DNA of 11,509 bases from an uncultured Eubacteriales bacterium (GCA_900542565.1 UQOC01000064.1:1-11509), one strand, 5' to 3'; counted from the stretch's first letter, positions 1 to 7,406 are shown. Program-made: numbers and translations. Notes: generated from the sequence alone by a model not told the origin.

Positions 1-54
1 AATGTTCTCTGCTTCTTTTTTTATTCAGTTGTAACATATCTATTGTAAACCTAC

Positions 55-129
55 ATAAGTTTGGGGCTCACATTAAATTAATAAGTTTGGGGCTCACATT
101 AAATTAAGTTTGGGGCTCACATTAAATTA
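55..129. repeat. Three tandem direct repeats of 26, 26 and 23 bp
   Basis: Units lie at 55-80, 81-106 and 107-129. The first two are identical over 26 bp; the third lacks the leading ATA but matches the remaining 23 bp exactly. Each unit has a GC-rich core, TTTGGGGCTCAC, followed by an AT-rich ATTAAATTA. No further copy in either orientation was noticed elsewhere in the window. Exact identity argues for recent duplication or selection for protein binding. One possibility, by resemblance only, is the multiple terminal repeats of an IS21-type element lying to the left of the window; a simple minisatellite or an operator array is equally open. Confidence 0.9.
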
Positions 130-323
130 TGACTGTGGCATAAAGCTTACAGCAGCAATATTTTTACATATTATTTAATCGGCAAAATTTGTTTTTTAGG
201 AGAGGTGCTCTGTGCCTGTCACAAGATAAATATAATATGCTCTAAAAAGGTTGACCTCCTAACGAATCAATTCTGATTTATTTACATATATCGCCTTTAA
301 ATGATGATACGCCTAACTTTTCC

Positions 324-352
324 TTGCATTTCAGCCAGTTTCCGTATAAAAT
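324..352 (+). promoter_or_regulatory. Probable sigma-A promoter of the AGCS symporter
   Basis: TTGCAT at 324-329 and TAAAAT at 347-352 are separated by exactly 17 bp, which would place the transcription start near 359 and give a leader of under 30 nt. The -10 matches consensus at five of six positions, while the -35 is only a half match. A strong AAGGAGG ribosome binding site at 376-382 stands four bases before the ATG at 387. The call is inferred from hexamers and spacing only. Confidence 0.45.
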
Positions 353-386
353 ATTGAACGATACTGACATGACATAAGGAGGAAAA

Positions 387-1805
387 ATGGAATTTATCGC
401 TAATATGATCAGCAGCATAAGCGGGTATATGTACAGTTATGTTCTGATCGTGCTTCTGATTGCAGCCGGCATTTACTTCTCTTTCAGGACAAAATTCGTG
501 CAGATACGCATGCTGAAAGAATCTATCAAAGTTATTTCTGAGCCAAAAAAGGATAAGGACTCGATCTCCTCTTTCCAGGCTCTGATGGTTTCCACCGCTT
601 CAAGAGTAGGCACCGGCAACATAGTCGGCGTTACGGGCGCCATCATCGCAGGCGGTCCGGGAGCCGTATTCTGGATGTGGCTCATAGCAGTCCTTGGAGG
701 TGCTTCAGCCTTTGTTGAGTCCACCCTGGCTCAGATATATAAGAAAAAAGGCACAGACGGTTCTTACGGTGGTCCTGCATATTACATAAAGCAGGCTCTG
801 AAAGCCCCTGCCCTGGGCGGTATCTTCGCATTGTTCCTGATACTGACATACATGGGCGGGTTCAACGCCCTGGCATCTTTTAACCTGACGGACTTTGTCA
901 AGGCATATGTTCCGTCTGATAATGCAACACTTTATATCGGCGCCATAGTGGCAGTCCTTTCTGCTGTTGTGATCTTTGGCGGAGGAAAGCGCATTTCAAA
1001 GGCAACTCAGGTCATAGTACCTATCATGGCAATCGCTTATATAGGTGTTGCGCTGATAACCATAATCCTCAATATAGGTACGTTCCCTGCCGTGATCGGA
1101 AGCATTTTCAAAGGTGCTTTCAATTTTTCATCGGTGGCCGGAGGCATATTCGGAGCTACCATAATGAACGGCATTAAAAGAGGGCTCTACTCCAACGAAG
1201 CCGGTATAGGTTCGGCTCCCAATGCTGCCGCTTCTGCCGATGTTTCCCACCCTGTCAAGCAGGGACTCGTACAGATGCTTTCCGTATTCATAGACACTCT
1301 GCTGATCTGTTCCTCCACAGCCTTTATGGTGCTGTGTGCCGGAGTTGATCCTGCAGGATATGTGGATGAAACCGGAAATGCCCTCAGTGCGGCTTATATC
1401 CAGGACTCCCTCGGTGTCAATTTCGGCGCCTTCGGTGGATATTTCATCACTGCTGCTCTGGCGTTGTTTGCATATACCACTTTGGTAGGCAATTATTTCT
1501 ATGCAGAAATGAACATCAGCTACATATACAAAAATGCCTTGGGCAATAAAGCTTTCATGTTCTGCTACAGACTCCTGGCAGTGGCCATAATCTTTGTAGG
1601 CGCCCAGTTCAGCGCAGGCCTTGCATGGGATACGGCAGATGTGCTGATGGGATGTATGGCCCTCATCAATGTTCCTGTGTGTATAATACTTGGCAATACA
1701 GCTTTTAAAGCGCTGCGCGATTATAACGCCAAGAAAAAAGCCGGCCGGCCTCTTGATTTTAAGGCAGCCGACATAGGCGTAAAAGATACGGATTACTGGC
1801 AATGA
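387..1805 (+). CDS. AGCS-family sodium:alanine/glycine symporter
   Basis: A 472-residue polytopic membrane protein that should import alanine, glycine or a related small amino acid together with Na+ across the cytoplasmic membrane. Family hallmarks are present in order: STASRVGTGNIVGV (69-82), GGPGAVFWMW (89-98), GSYGGPAYYI (125-134), KRGLYSNEAGIGSAPNAAA (264-282) and the FAYTTLVGNYFYAEMNI segment (361-377). Many hydrophobic segments run from about residue 17 to 437, ending in a short charged cytoplasmic tail. Length is normal for the family and nothing looks truncated. The ATG at 387 is fixed by AAGGAGG four bases upstream. It is the only rightward gene and stands alone; its stop lies 42 bp from the stop of the convergent phosphoesterase, with no clear terminator between them. 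Family assignment is firm; the exact substrate (alanine, glycine, possibly glutamine) cannot be read from sequence. Confidence 0.95.
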   Translation: MEFIANMISSISGYMYSYVLIVLLIAAGIYFSFRTKFVQIRMLKESIKVISEPKKDKDSISSFQALMVSTASRVGTGNIVGVTGAIIAGGPGAVFWMWLIAVLGGASAFVESTLAQIYKKKGTDGSYGGPAYYIKQALKAPALGGIFALFLILTYMGGFNALASFNLTDFVKAYVPSDNATLYIGAIVAVLSAVVIFGGGKRISKATQVIVPIMAIAYIGVALITIILNIGTFPAVIGSIFKGAFNFSSVAGGIFGATIMNGIKRGLYSNEAGIGSAPNAAASADVSHPVKQGLVQMLSVFIDTLLICSSTAFMVLCAGVDPAGYVDETGNALSAAYIQDSLGVNFGAFGGYFITAALALFAYTTLVGNYFYAEMNISYIYKNALGNKAFMFCYRLLAVAIIFVGAQFSAGLAWDTADVLMGCMALINVPVCIILGNTAFKALRDYNAKKKAGRPLDFKAADIGVKDTDYWQ

Positions 1806-1847
1806 TCCACAGCAAAGTACGGATCTGCATCAGCCCGGCGGGTCAGT

Positions 1848-2672
1848 TCATGCAAGGCTCTGCCTGCATACATATATTCGCCTGTTCTCATCGACACACT
1901 GGGTCCATTTGATCAGCCCGGCTTTGCCGTCACGCAATTCTACACATGTTATCCCGTTTGGATGTACGCAGGAACCGGTATTGATATAATTTACCGTTCC
2001 TGCTTTTTTCATGGCCGGTCTGTGAGTATGGCCTGAAATGACATTGATTTTGTTTCTTTCCGCCCAGTCCATAAGACGCTTTTCCACGGCGCTGCCTTTT
2101 TTGTAATTCCTTGCAGCGCTGGTAGGGTCTTTGAAGCCTGACAGCTCCAAAGGCCTCCACAGATAGCGCACCATAAAGCGGGCCAGGGGCCAGAGCTTAT
2201 CGTTGAAAAAATCTGCCTGGTGGCCGTGGATGGCGAAAAGTTCATGGTTTTCCGGGAGGTGTATGATGACCGCTTCCCGGCATGGACATGGATGCAAACC
2301 GTAACCCATGGCCGGCGGCCATCCTTTTTTCAGTTTTACCTTATCGTGATTGCCGGCTATCATATGCAGTCTGCCGGATGCGGCAAACCGGCGCAGGCTG
2401 CGGAAAATATCTCCATGCACTTCTGATATGCGCTGGAAGCTCCGGTTTTCCCACAGCTCATCTCCGTCTCCCACCTCCACATATGTGAAACCGTTTATCC
2501 AGTAATAGTCCAGGGCTGCCTGATACAGTATCTTATTGTGGAGGAAACTGTCGCTCCAGCTTCCGTCGCCCCTGTGGCAATCACTAAAAAACACTATCCG
2601 GGTCTGTTCTGAACCATCGATGATACCGGCCGTTTTGACCGCCTTGTTTATCCGTCTGTCATAATAGCCCAT
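1848..2672 (-). CDS. Calcineurin-like metallophosphoesterase
   Basis: A soluble protein of 274 residues with the complete set of metal-binding blocks of the calcineurin-like phosphoesterase fold: SDCHRGD (30-36), GDGDE (68-72), GNHD (107-110), HGHQ (149-152) and SGHTH (213-217). These would hold two divalent metal ions and hydrolyse a phosphomonoester or phosphodiester. The layout recalls LpxH/YkuE-like enzymes, but the neighbours give no sign of lipid A synthesis, so the substrate is unknown. No signal peptide is seen. I place the start at the ATG at 2672 because AGGTGA, a good anti-SD match, lies five bases upstream; a GTG at 2681 (three residues longer) has no such site. It follows the structured gap after pduL and may be separately transcribed: TTGTCA (2760-2765, minus strand) is a possible -35 but no convincing -10 goes with it. 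Confidence 0.88.
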   Translation of the reverse strand: MGYYDRRINKAVKTAGIIDGSEQTRIVFFSDCHRGDGSWSDSFLHNKILYQAALDYYWINGFTYVEVGDGDELWENRSFQRISEVHGDIFRSLRRFAASGRLHMIAGNHDKVKLKKGWPPAMGYGLHPCPCREAVIIHLPENHELFAIHGHQADFFNDKLWPLARFMVRYLWRPLELSGFKDPTSAARNYKKGSAVEKRLMDWAERNKINVISGHTHRPAMKKAGTVNYINTGSCVHPNGITCVELRDGKAGLIKWTQCVDENRRIYVCRQSLA

Positions 2673-2758
2673 CACCTTCACCTGCTTTTATAGGTTCGCT
2701 TTCTATTTTATGCTGTTTAAATACCAATGGTGCATGTAATATGCCGGAGTCTGATTCG

Positions 2759-2914
2759 TTGACAAAAAAACAAAAAATGTCAATAAAATCTCCGATTCCA
2801 TTGACATTTTTCTTGATTTTGTGGGTTTCTGTCAATTTCCGGCCCGCTCAAGGCCGGAAATTCCCATTCTATACATTTTTTGACAAGATCCGAAATTTCT
2901 CCGGATTTTGTCAG
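2759..2914. repeat. Array of alternating inverted TTGACA/TGTCAA elements with hairpins
   Basis: Within about 155 bp the hexamer and its inverse alternate six times: TTGACA 2759-2764, TGTCAAT 2778-2784, ATTGACA 2800-2806, TGTCAAT 2830-2836, TTGACA 2880-2885, TTGTCA 2908-2913. They anchor nested dyads. One is a 12-bp stem 2773-2784/2800-2811. A second is a perfect 11-bp stem 2834-2844/2852-2862 (arms AATTTCCGGCC and GGCCGGAAATT, 7-nt loop). A third is a 12-bp stem 2881-2892/2902-2913 with one G-T position. The elements can also pair with alternative neighbours, for example 2800-2806 with 2830-2836. The array lies between the pduL stop and the phosphoesterase start, so it could end or process the operon transcript, bind a regulator, or be a small mobile repeat. 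Confidence 0.8.
2764..2811 (-). terminator. Candidate terminator of the tig-pduL operon
   Basis: Read on the minus strand, a 12-bp stem (arms 2800-2811 and 2773-2784, sequence AAAAATGTCAAT and its complement, 15-nt loop) is followed by a T-rich tail, TGTTTTTTT, at 2772-2764. The T-tract and position downstream of pduL fit intrinsic termination. The stem is GC-poor, however, and the stop of pduL is about 145 bp upstream, so part of the transcript may continue into the phosphoesterase gene. Confidence 0.45.
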
Positions 2915-2955
2915 CCGGGCTGGTCTTACAGCCGCATATCATCCCTCATCTGGGA

Positions 2956-3528
2956 TCATTTGATGATGGTGCACACGGTATCTCCGCCGCAGCCTGCTGC
3001 ATTTCCTTCGTCAGTATCAAGATGTACTTCTCTTTCGTGCTTTGATCCGGCTCTTACAAGAACATTATTAAATACCAGGCCTCTTTCGCCTTCGATCTTG
3101 ATGCTCACCATGTCGCCGTCTTTAACTCCTGCTTCAGCAGCCTGCTCGTCGTTGAGGTGAACATGCCTCAGTGCAACGATAACGCCGTGGTCGATCTCAA
3201 CTTCACCGCAAGGTCCGATAAGCTTGCATCCCGGAGTTCCTTCCAGTTTGCCGGACTCCCTTACAGGAGCAGAAATACCTATGGTCCTGGCATCAGTCAT
3301 GGCCAGCTCTACCTGTGTTTCTTTTCTGGCAGGTCCCAGTACTCTGATCCCTTTGAGAGTTCTCTTTGGTCCAACGATGTCAACCTTTTCTTCGCAGGCA
3401 AACTGTCCCGGCTGTACCAGCGGTTTGGTCGGGGTCAGCTGATGTCCCTTGCCGAAAAGGATCTCGATGTGTTCTTCACTGAGGTGAAGGTGCTTGTTGG
3501 ATATTCCGATTTTTACTTCATAAGCCAT
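2956..3528 (-). CDS. pduL: PduL-type phosphate propanoyltransferase / phosphotransacetylase
   Basis: A 190-residue enzyme of the PduL family, which interconverts acyl-CoA plus phosphate and acyl-phosphate plus CoA (acetyl or propanoyl) and is unrelated to the classical Pta. Family blocks are clear: GISNKHLHL (8-16), PGQFACEEKVDIVGPK (40-55), VLGPARKETQVEL (63-75), APVRESG (87-93), ALRHVHL (119-125) and EVHLDTDEGNA (167-177). Histidines 13, 15, 122, 124 and 169 are the likely zinc ligands. The protein begins almost directly at the catalytic region, so I see no N-terminal encapsulation peptide of the kind that targets PduL to microcompartments; a cytosolic role in acetate or propionate formation is inferred. 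AAGGAGA at 3538-3544 supports the ATG at 3528. It follows hpt by 35 bp and appears to be the last gene of the cluster. No acetate kinase gene is in the window. Confidence 0.93.
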   Translation of the reverse strand: MAYEVKIGISNKHLHLSEEHIEILFGKGHQLTPTKPLVQPGQFACEEKVDIVGPKRTLKGIRVLGPARKETQVELAMTDARTIGISAPVRESGKLEGTPGCKLIGPCGEVEIDHGVIVALRHVHLNDEQAAEAGVKDGDMVSIKIEGERGLVFNNVLVRAGSKHEREVHLDTDEGNAAGCGGDTVCTIIK

Positions 3529-3563
3529 TTGTATGTATCTCCTTTTTTTAATTGATAACTTTT

Positions 3564-4097
3564 TTAGCCTTCCAGATAGCTTATATATGGAAGGTTCCTG
3601 TATTTCTGGTCATAATCCAGACCGTAGCCGATGACAAAGAGATTTTCTATGGAAAACCCCACATAATCGGCCTCTATATCCACCGTACGCCTGGACGGCT
3701 TGTCCAGCAGGGTGCATATCCTGATACTCTTCGGGTTCCTGTCGGCAAGATGTTCCTTAAGGTATTTGAGAGTAGTTCCCGTATCCACTATGTCCTCGAT
3801 AATGAGTACATTCTTGCCGTAAATATCACCTTCAAGATCTTTTTTTATGCTCACAAGACCGGTTGAAGTGGTTCCCGAACCGTAGCTGGAAGCCACTATA
3901 AAGTCGATCTCCGTATCGTTTGTGATATTCTTCATCAGGTCCGCCATCCATACCACAGCGCCTCGGAGAGTTCCGATAAGGTAAAGGGATTCTCCGGCAT
4001 AATCATCTGAAATCTGTTTGCCCAGCTGGGCGGCTCTTTCTTCTATCTGCTCTCTGGTGAACAGGACCTTGGCCGATGCGGCGATGTTATCACTCAT
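3564..4097 (-). CDS. hpt: Hypoxanthine phosphoribosyltransferase
   Basis: A 177-residue cytosolic purine-salvage enzyme that joins hypoxanthine (usually also guanine) to PRPP, giving IMP or GMP and pyrophosphate. The PRPP-binding signature IIEDIVDTGTTL is at 99-110, with the acidic pair E101-D102. LRGAVVW (44-50) is the N-terminal loop, SSYGSGT (70-76) the flexible active-site loop, and LDKPSRR (131-137) followed by GYGLDYDQKYRNLPYI (157-172) the base-recognition end. Length is normal and no key block is missing. The ATG at 4097 is set by AGGAGG at 4104-4109 and overlaps the end of the DUF1232 gene by 8 bp, indicating coupled translation. In other Firmicutes hpt often sits by tilS and ftsH, so its place behind engB here is a local arrangement. 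Confidence 0.95.
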   Translation of the reverse strand: MSDNIAASAKVLFTREQIEERAAQLGKQISDDYAGESLYLIGTLRGAVVWMADLMKNITNDTEIDFIVASSYGSGTTSTGLVSIKKDLEGDIYGKNVLIIEDIVDTGTTLKYLKEHLADRNPKSIRICTLLDKPSRRTVDIEADYVGFSIENLFVIGYGLDYDQKYRNLPYISYLEG

Positions 4098-4422
4098 TTT
4101 TTTCCTCCTGATCTACTGTAAATGATACTCCGTCAACTATATCTTCTTTTCTGAACCTGCCTGAAAGATCTTCCGCCGGCTCTTCCTGACGGTACCGATC
4201 CAGTGTGTCTTTAAGGTGGAAGAGTATCCAGATCCACAGTACCAGATCATCCAGAAATCCAAAAGGAAAGATCACAGGCGGGATCAGATCCAAAGGCATG
4301 AACAGATACAATATACCAAATATGACCAGCGCTTTCTTTCGCTTGGGCACCGACCTGTCTTTCATCATGGATGAAATAGCCTTGATACGCCGGAAAAGCA
4401 CCCGGAAACTTATAAACTGCAT
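4090..4422 (-). CDS. Small DUF1232 (YkvA-like) membrane protein
   Basis: A 110-residue protein with the DUF1232 core: a basic N-terminal part (K/R-rich, residues 7-30), a hydrophobic stretch at about 31-42, the signature FMPLDLIPPVIFPFGFLDDL (41-60), and a second hydrophobic stretch to about residue 70. The C-terminal 40 residues are acidic and hydrophilic. The PLDLIP...GFLDD pattern is what defines the family; its molecular function is not established, and I do not assign one. It is probably membrane associated. Its ATG follows directly on the engB stop (TAG then ATG with no base between), with GGAGGG inside the last engB codons, and its own stop overlaps hpt. It is therefore translationally embedded in the operon. 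Confidence 0.85.
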   Translation of the reverse strand: MQFISFRVLFRRIKAISSMMKDRSVPKRKKALVIFGILYLFMPLDLIPPVIFPFGFLDDLVLWIWILFHLKDTLDRYRQEEPAEDLSGRFRKEDIVDGVSFTVDQEEKNE

Positions 4423-5010
4423 CTATCCCTCCAAAATCTTTTCTATTTCGAGGAGCAGTCTGTCGTGTCCCTGGCGTTTCAGCGCCGATACAGGCACGAT
4501 CACATCTTCATCGCTGAGGTCTAAGGCCTGTCGTATGGTCTTTAGACATTTGGACATTTGGTTCCTTGAAACCTTATCGGCTTTTGTAGCCACGATCAGC
4601 CCATCAAGGCCGTAATGTCTCAGGTAATCATACATCTGTATGTCCTGAGCTGACGGCTCATGGCGTATGTCCACAAGCTGGACCACTTTCAGGAGATTCT
4701 GCCGGTTCTGGAGATAGTCCTCCATCATCGGCCCCCACTCTCTGCTGGTCGTTTTGGAAACCTTAGCATAACCGTATCCGGGAAGGTCAACTATCCTGAA
4801 CTTGCTGTCAATGTTGTAAAAATTTATGGTCCTTGTCTTTCCGGGGCTGCCGGAAACTCTGGCAAGGCTCTTTCTGCCGGTCAGGAGGTTCAGCAGCGAA
4901 GATTTTCCCACATTGGAACGGCCTGCAAAGGCTATCTCCGGCATGACAGGGGCCGGATATTGGGCCGGCCTGACTGCCACAGCCTCAAGATTTGCTTCTC
5001 TTACTATCAT
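4423..5010 (-). CDS. engB: Ribosome biogenesis GTPase EngB/YsxC (YihA)
   Basis: A 195-residue TRAFAC-class GTPase that assists late assembly of the 50S ribosomal subunit, as shown for its B. subtilis counterpart YsxC, which has about the same length. All nucleotide motifs are present: G1 GRSNVGKSS (30-38), G2 around T61 in GKTRTINFY, G3 DLPGYGYA (75-82), G4 TKADK (142-146) and G5 SALKRQG (175-181). I start it at the ATG at 5010, where AAGGTG lies four bases upstream inside the end of lon; a longer frame reaching 5040 would overlap lon and has no better site. The lon stop TAG is one base before this ATG, so the two are coupled. Placement after lon is the standard Firmicutes arrangement. Confidence 0.96.
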   Translation of the reverse strand: MIVREANLEAVAVRPAQYPAPVMPEIAFAGRSNVGKSSLLNLLTGRKSLARVSGSPGKTRTINFYNIDSKFRIVDLPGYGYAKVSKTTSREWGPMMEDYLQNRQNLLKVVQLVDIRHEPSAQDIQMYDYLRHYGLDGLIVATKADKVSRNQMSKCLKTIRQALDLSDEDVIVPVSALKRQGHDRLLLEIEKILEG

Positions 5011-5011
5011 A

Positions 5012-7390
5012 CTACACCTTTTCGTTTTCTTCCAGAGCATATTTGAGAGCTTCTTTAGCTTTGTTCAGCAGGACAAAGGTTAGCTGCTTCCTGACAGTCT
5101 GAGGTATATCATCTATATCGGCCTTATTTTCTTCCGGGAGCAATATCGTCCTGATCCCTGCTCTGTGAGCAGCCAGTACCTTTTCTTTTATGCCGCCTAC
5201 CGGCAGCACCTTGCCCCTTAAAGTTATCTCTCCTGTCATGGCCACATCTTTTTTAACCGGTATGCCGGTGAGGGCAGACATGACAGAGGTGAACATGGTC
5301 ACTCCTGCTGACGGTCCGTCTTTGGGAACGGCCCCCTCCGGAACATGGACATGAAGGTCGTACTTTTTGTAAAAGTCCTCTTCTATACCGTATTCAGATG
5401 CGATCGACCTTATATATGTTATGGCCGTTCTGGCTGATTCCTGCATTACATCGCCAAGCTGTCCTGTCAGCTCGATCCGCCCGGTGCCTGGCACAACTGC
5501 TGTCTCAATGAACAGGGTATCGCCTCCCACCTGGGTCCATGCCATTCCGGTGGTAACGCCTATCTCGCTTTCATTTTCCACCACATCGTAACGGAATCTG
5601 TGCTTGCCCAGATATTTTTCAAGAGAAGCCGGAGTTATCCTGTAGCTCTCCGCCTTCCTGGCAACTATCTTTCTGGCCACTTTGCGGCACAGGCTGCCGA
5701 TCTCCCTTTCAAGGTTTCTCACTCCTGATTCCCTTGTATAGTAGTTTATCAGATCTCTGAGCGCATTCTCACTTATTGAGAAATTTTTCTTTTTTAAGCC
5801 GTGGGCTTCCATCTGCTTGGGTACCAGATACCGCTGGGCGATCTTCACCTTTTCTTCCTCAGTATAGCCTGATATTTCTATGACTTCCATACGGTCAAGG
5901 AGAGGTCTTGGTATGGTCTCTGTGGTATTGGCAGTAGTTATGAACATTACCTTGGAGAGGTCAAAGGGTATCTCAAGGAAATGATCTGTAAAGTCCTTAT
6001 TCTGCTCAGGATCCAGCACCTCAAGAAGGGCTGAGGCAGGATCCCCCTTAAAATCGGCTCCTATCTTATCTACCTCATCAAATAGGAATACCGGGTTGTT
6101 TGTCCCTGCGTCTTTTATGGCGTTTATGACGCGTCCTGGGATCGCTCCCACATAAGTACGCCTGTGGCCTCTTATTTCAGCCTCGTCTCTTACTCCTCCC
6201 AGGGCCATCCTTACAAATTCTCTGTTGGTTGCCCTCGCTATTGACTTGGCTATGGAAGTCTTTCCTACACCCGGAGGCCCTACAAGGCAGATGATCGGGC
6301 CTTTGATGCCTTTGGAAAGATGTATCACTGCAAGATACTCAAGTATTCTTTCCTTTACCTTGGTAAGCCCGTAATGATCCTCATTGAGGATCTTCTCAGC
6401 CTTGTCTATGTCAGAATTGGTCTTGGATGATTTTTTCCAAGGCAGAGAAAGTATCGTCTCCACATAGTTCCTGATGACACCGCTTTCTGCAGAAGTCGGC
6501 ATCATCTTTGCAAACTTGTTTATTTCTTTTTCTACTTTCTCCTGGATCTTTGGATCTAATTTGAGGGCTTTAAGTTTTTCCAGCCACTCTGAGGCCTCGT
6601 CGGCAGCTTCCTCCCCGTATCCCAGTTCGCTCTGGATAGCTTTCATCTGCTCCCGCAGGTAGTATTCTTTCTGGTTCTGCTTTACATTTTCCTGTACCTG
6701 TTCGCTGAGCTTCCGTTCCAGCCTGAGTATCTGGTTCTCCTCAAATATAAAACCGTTGAGCAGGGCTATCCTCTTTTTTACATCAAGAGCCTCAAGGACC
6801 TGCTGCTTCTTTTCCACATCTATATTGAGCTGTACGGCAATGGTATCCGCAAGCATGTCCGGATCATCCAATATTACCGAAAGGTCATACAGATCCGGTT
6901 TGATGTTCGGGTTAAGCTCCAGATATTCGTCAAAACTGTTAAGGACCACTCTTATCATGGCCTGCATTTCGATCTCATCAGCCGGATAGTTTATACTCGT
7001 CAGTTTTTCAATGGCAACGGAAATAAACGGGTCATCAGTCATCACTTCTGTGATGGCTGCCCTGTACAGGCCTTCTACCAGCACCCTTACCGTATCTCCC
7101 TGTATCTTGAGCATCTGTTTTATCTTAACGACAGTTCCAGTCTCATAAAAATCTTTTTCAGTAGGGATCAGTATGCTTTCATCTTTCTGAGCTGTCACAA
7201 ACAGTAATTTGTCCTTACTCATGGCAGATTCAAGAGCCTTTATGGATTTTTCCCTTCCCACATCAAAGTGCAGTATGGTGTTGGGATATACCAGCAGCCC
7301 CCTGAGCGGTATGCATGGCATTACAAGTCTTTCTTTAACGGTAAGTTCTTCATCTTGTTGTGTCATTACTTGGTTTTCCATTTCACCCAT
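5012..7390 (-). CDS. lon: ATP-dependent protease Lon (LonA type)
   Basis: A full-length 792-residue LonA protease, a cytosolic ring-forming AAA+ serine protease that degrades misfolded and regulatory proteins. The N-terminal substrate-binding domain (about 23-215) opens with [19 protein letters not shown] (24-42). A coiled region at about 218-300 includes [15 protein letters not shown]. The AAA+ domain has Walker A GPPGVGKT (371-378) and Walker B FLFDEVDK (435-442). The C-terminal protease domain carries the catalytic dyad Ser694 in [12 protein letters not shown] and Lys737 in [14 protein letters not shown]. The 43-residue spacing of the dyad equals that in E. coli Lon (S679/K722). The absence of N-terminal membrane helices distinguishes it from LonB. 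The ATG at 7390 is preceded by AAAGGGGG (7399-7406). It follows clpX by 56 bp, interrupted by a hairpin, and runs into engB. Confidence 0.98.
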   Translation of the reverse strand: MGEMENQVMTQQDEELTVKERLVMPCIPLRGLLVYPNTILHFDVGREKSIKALESAMSKDKLLFVTAQKDESILIPTEKDFYETGTVVKIKQMLKIQGDTVRVLVEGLYRAAITEVMTDDPFISVAIEKLTSINYPADEIEMQAMIRVVLNSFDEYLELNPNIKPDLYDLSVILDDPDMLADTIAVQLNIDVEKKQQVLEALDVKKRIALLNGFIFEENQILRLERKLSEQVQENVKQNQKEYYLREQMKAIQSELGYGEEAADEASEWLEKLKALKLDPKIQEKVEKEINKFAKMMPTSAESGVIRNYVETILSLPWKKSSKTNSDIDKAEKILNEDHYGLTKVKERILEYLAVIHLSKGIKGPIICLVGPPGVGKTSIAKSIARATNREFVRMALGGVRDEAEIRGHRRTYVGAIPGRVINAIKDAGTNNPVFLFDEVDKIGADFKGDPASALLEVLDPEQNKDFTDHFLEIPFDLSKVMFITTANTTETIPRPLLDRMEVIEISGYTEEEKVKIAQRYLVPKQMEAHGLKKKNFSISENALRDLINYYTRESGVRNLEREIGSLCRKVARKIVARKAESYRITPASLEKYLGKHRFRYDVVENESEIGVTTGMAWTQVGGDTLFIETAVVPGTGRIELTGQLGDVMQESARTAITYIRSIASEYGIEEDFYKKYDLHVHVPEGAVPKDGPSAGVTMFTSVMSALTGIPVKKDVAMTGEITLRGKVLPVGGIKEKVLAAHRAGIRTILLPEENKADIDDIPQTVRKQLTFVLLNKAKEALKYALEENEKV

Positions 7391-7398
7391 GAAAAATT

Positions 7399-7406
7399 CC
7401 CCCTTT
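7399..7406 (-). promoter_or_regulatory. G-rich ribosome binding site of lon
   Basis: Minus-strand AAAGGGGG ends eight bases before the lon ATG. It departs from the AGGAGG form used by several other genes here and resembles the sites of clpP (AAAGGGG, 9331-9337) and clpX (TAGGGGG, 8735-8741), the other two protease genes. It is the only plausible site that fixes the lon start at 7390. Confidence 0.6.

Larger units (their letters stand above)
1..386. other. Non-coding left-edge region and symporter leader
   Basis: I see no credible gene in these 386 bases. The stretch is AT-rich. It contains a triple direct repeat (55-129), a TATAAT hexamer at 231-236 with no good -35 at the right distance, a CCTCCT (255-260) complementary to the symporter Shine-Dalgarno sequence, and a probable sigma-A promoter just before the symporter. 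The few possible start codons lead to peptides of only a few residues. Nothing resembling a tRNA or a glycine riboswitch was recognised by eye, although a covariance-model search was not possible here. Confidence 0.6.

Noticed and set aside
239..263. AGGAGG-like sequence on the minus strand (complement of CCTCCT) that could start a leftward gene
   Set aside because: No start codon at a suitable distance opens more than a few codons; the following TTG runs straight into TGA.
130..386. Glycine or other riboswitch before the amino-acid symporter
   Set aside because: No tandem aptamer-like helices or terminator with a U-run were recognised, and the likely promoter leaves under 30 nt of leader. 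A covariance search would be needed to be certain.
1128..1802. Long open frame on the minus strand opposite the symporter
   Set aside because: It lies wholly inside the well-supported symporter gene, its translation has no recognisable motif, and no ribosome binding site supports it.
1804..1823. GATCC/GGATC dyad after the symporter as a terminator
   Set aside because: Only 5 bp of stem with a long loop and no T-tract on either strand, so I do not call termination there.
2741..3160. Open frame on the plus strand across the structured gap and pduL
   Set aside because: Half of it is antisense to pduL and the rest covers the inverted repeats. It has no Shine-Dalgarno sequence and a low-complexity, unfamily-like translation.
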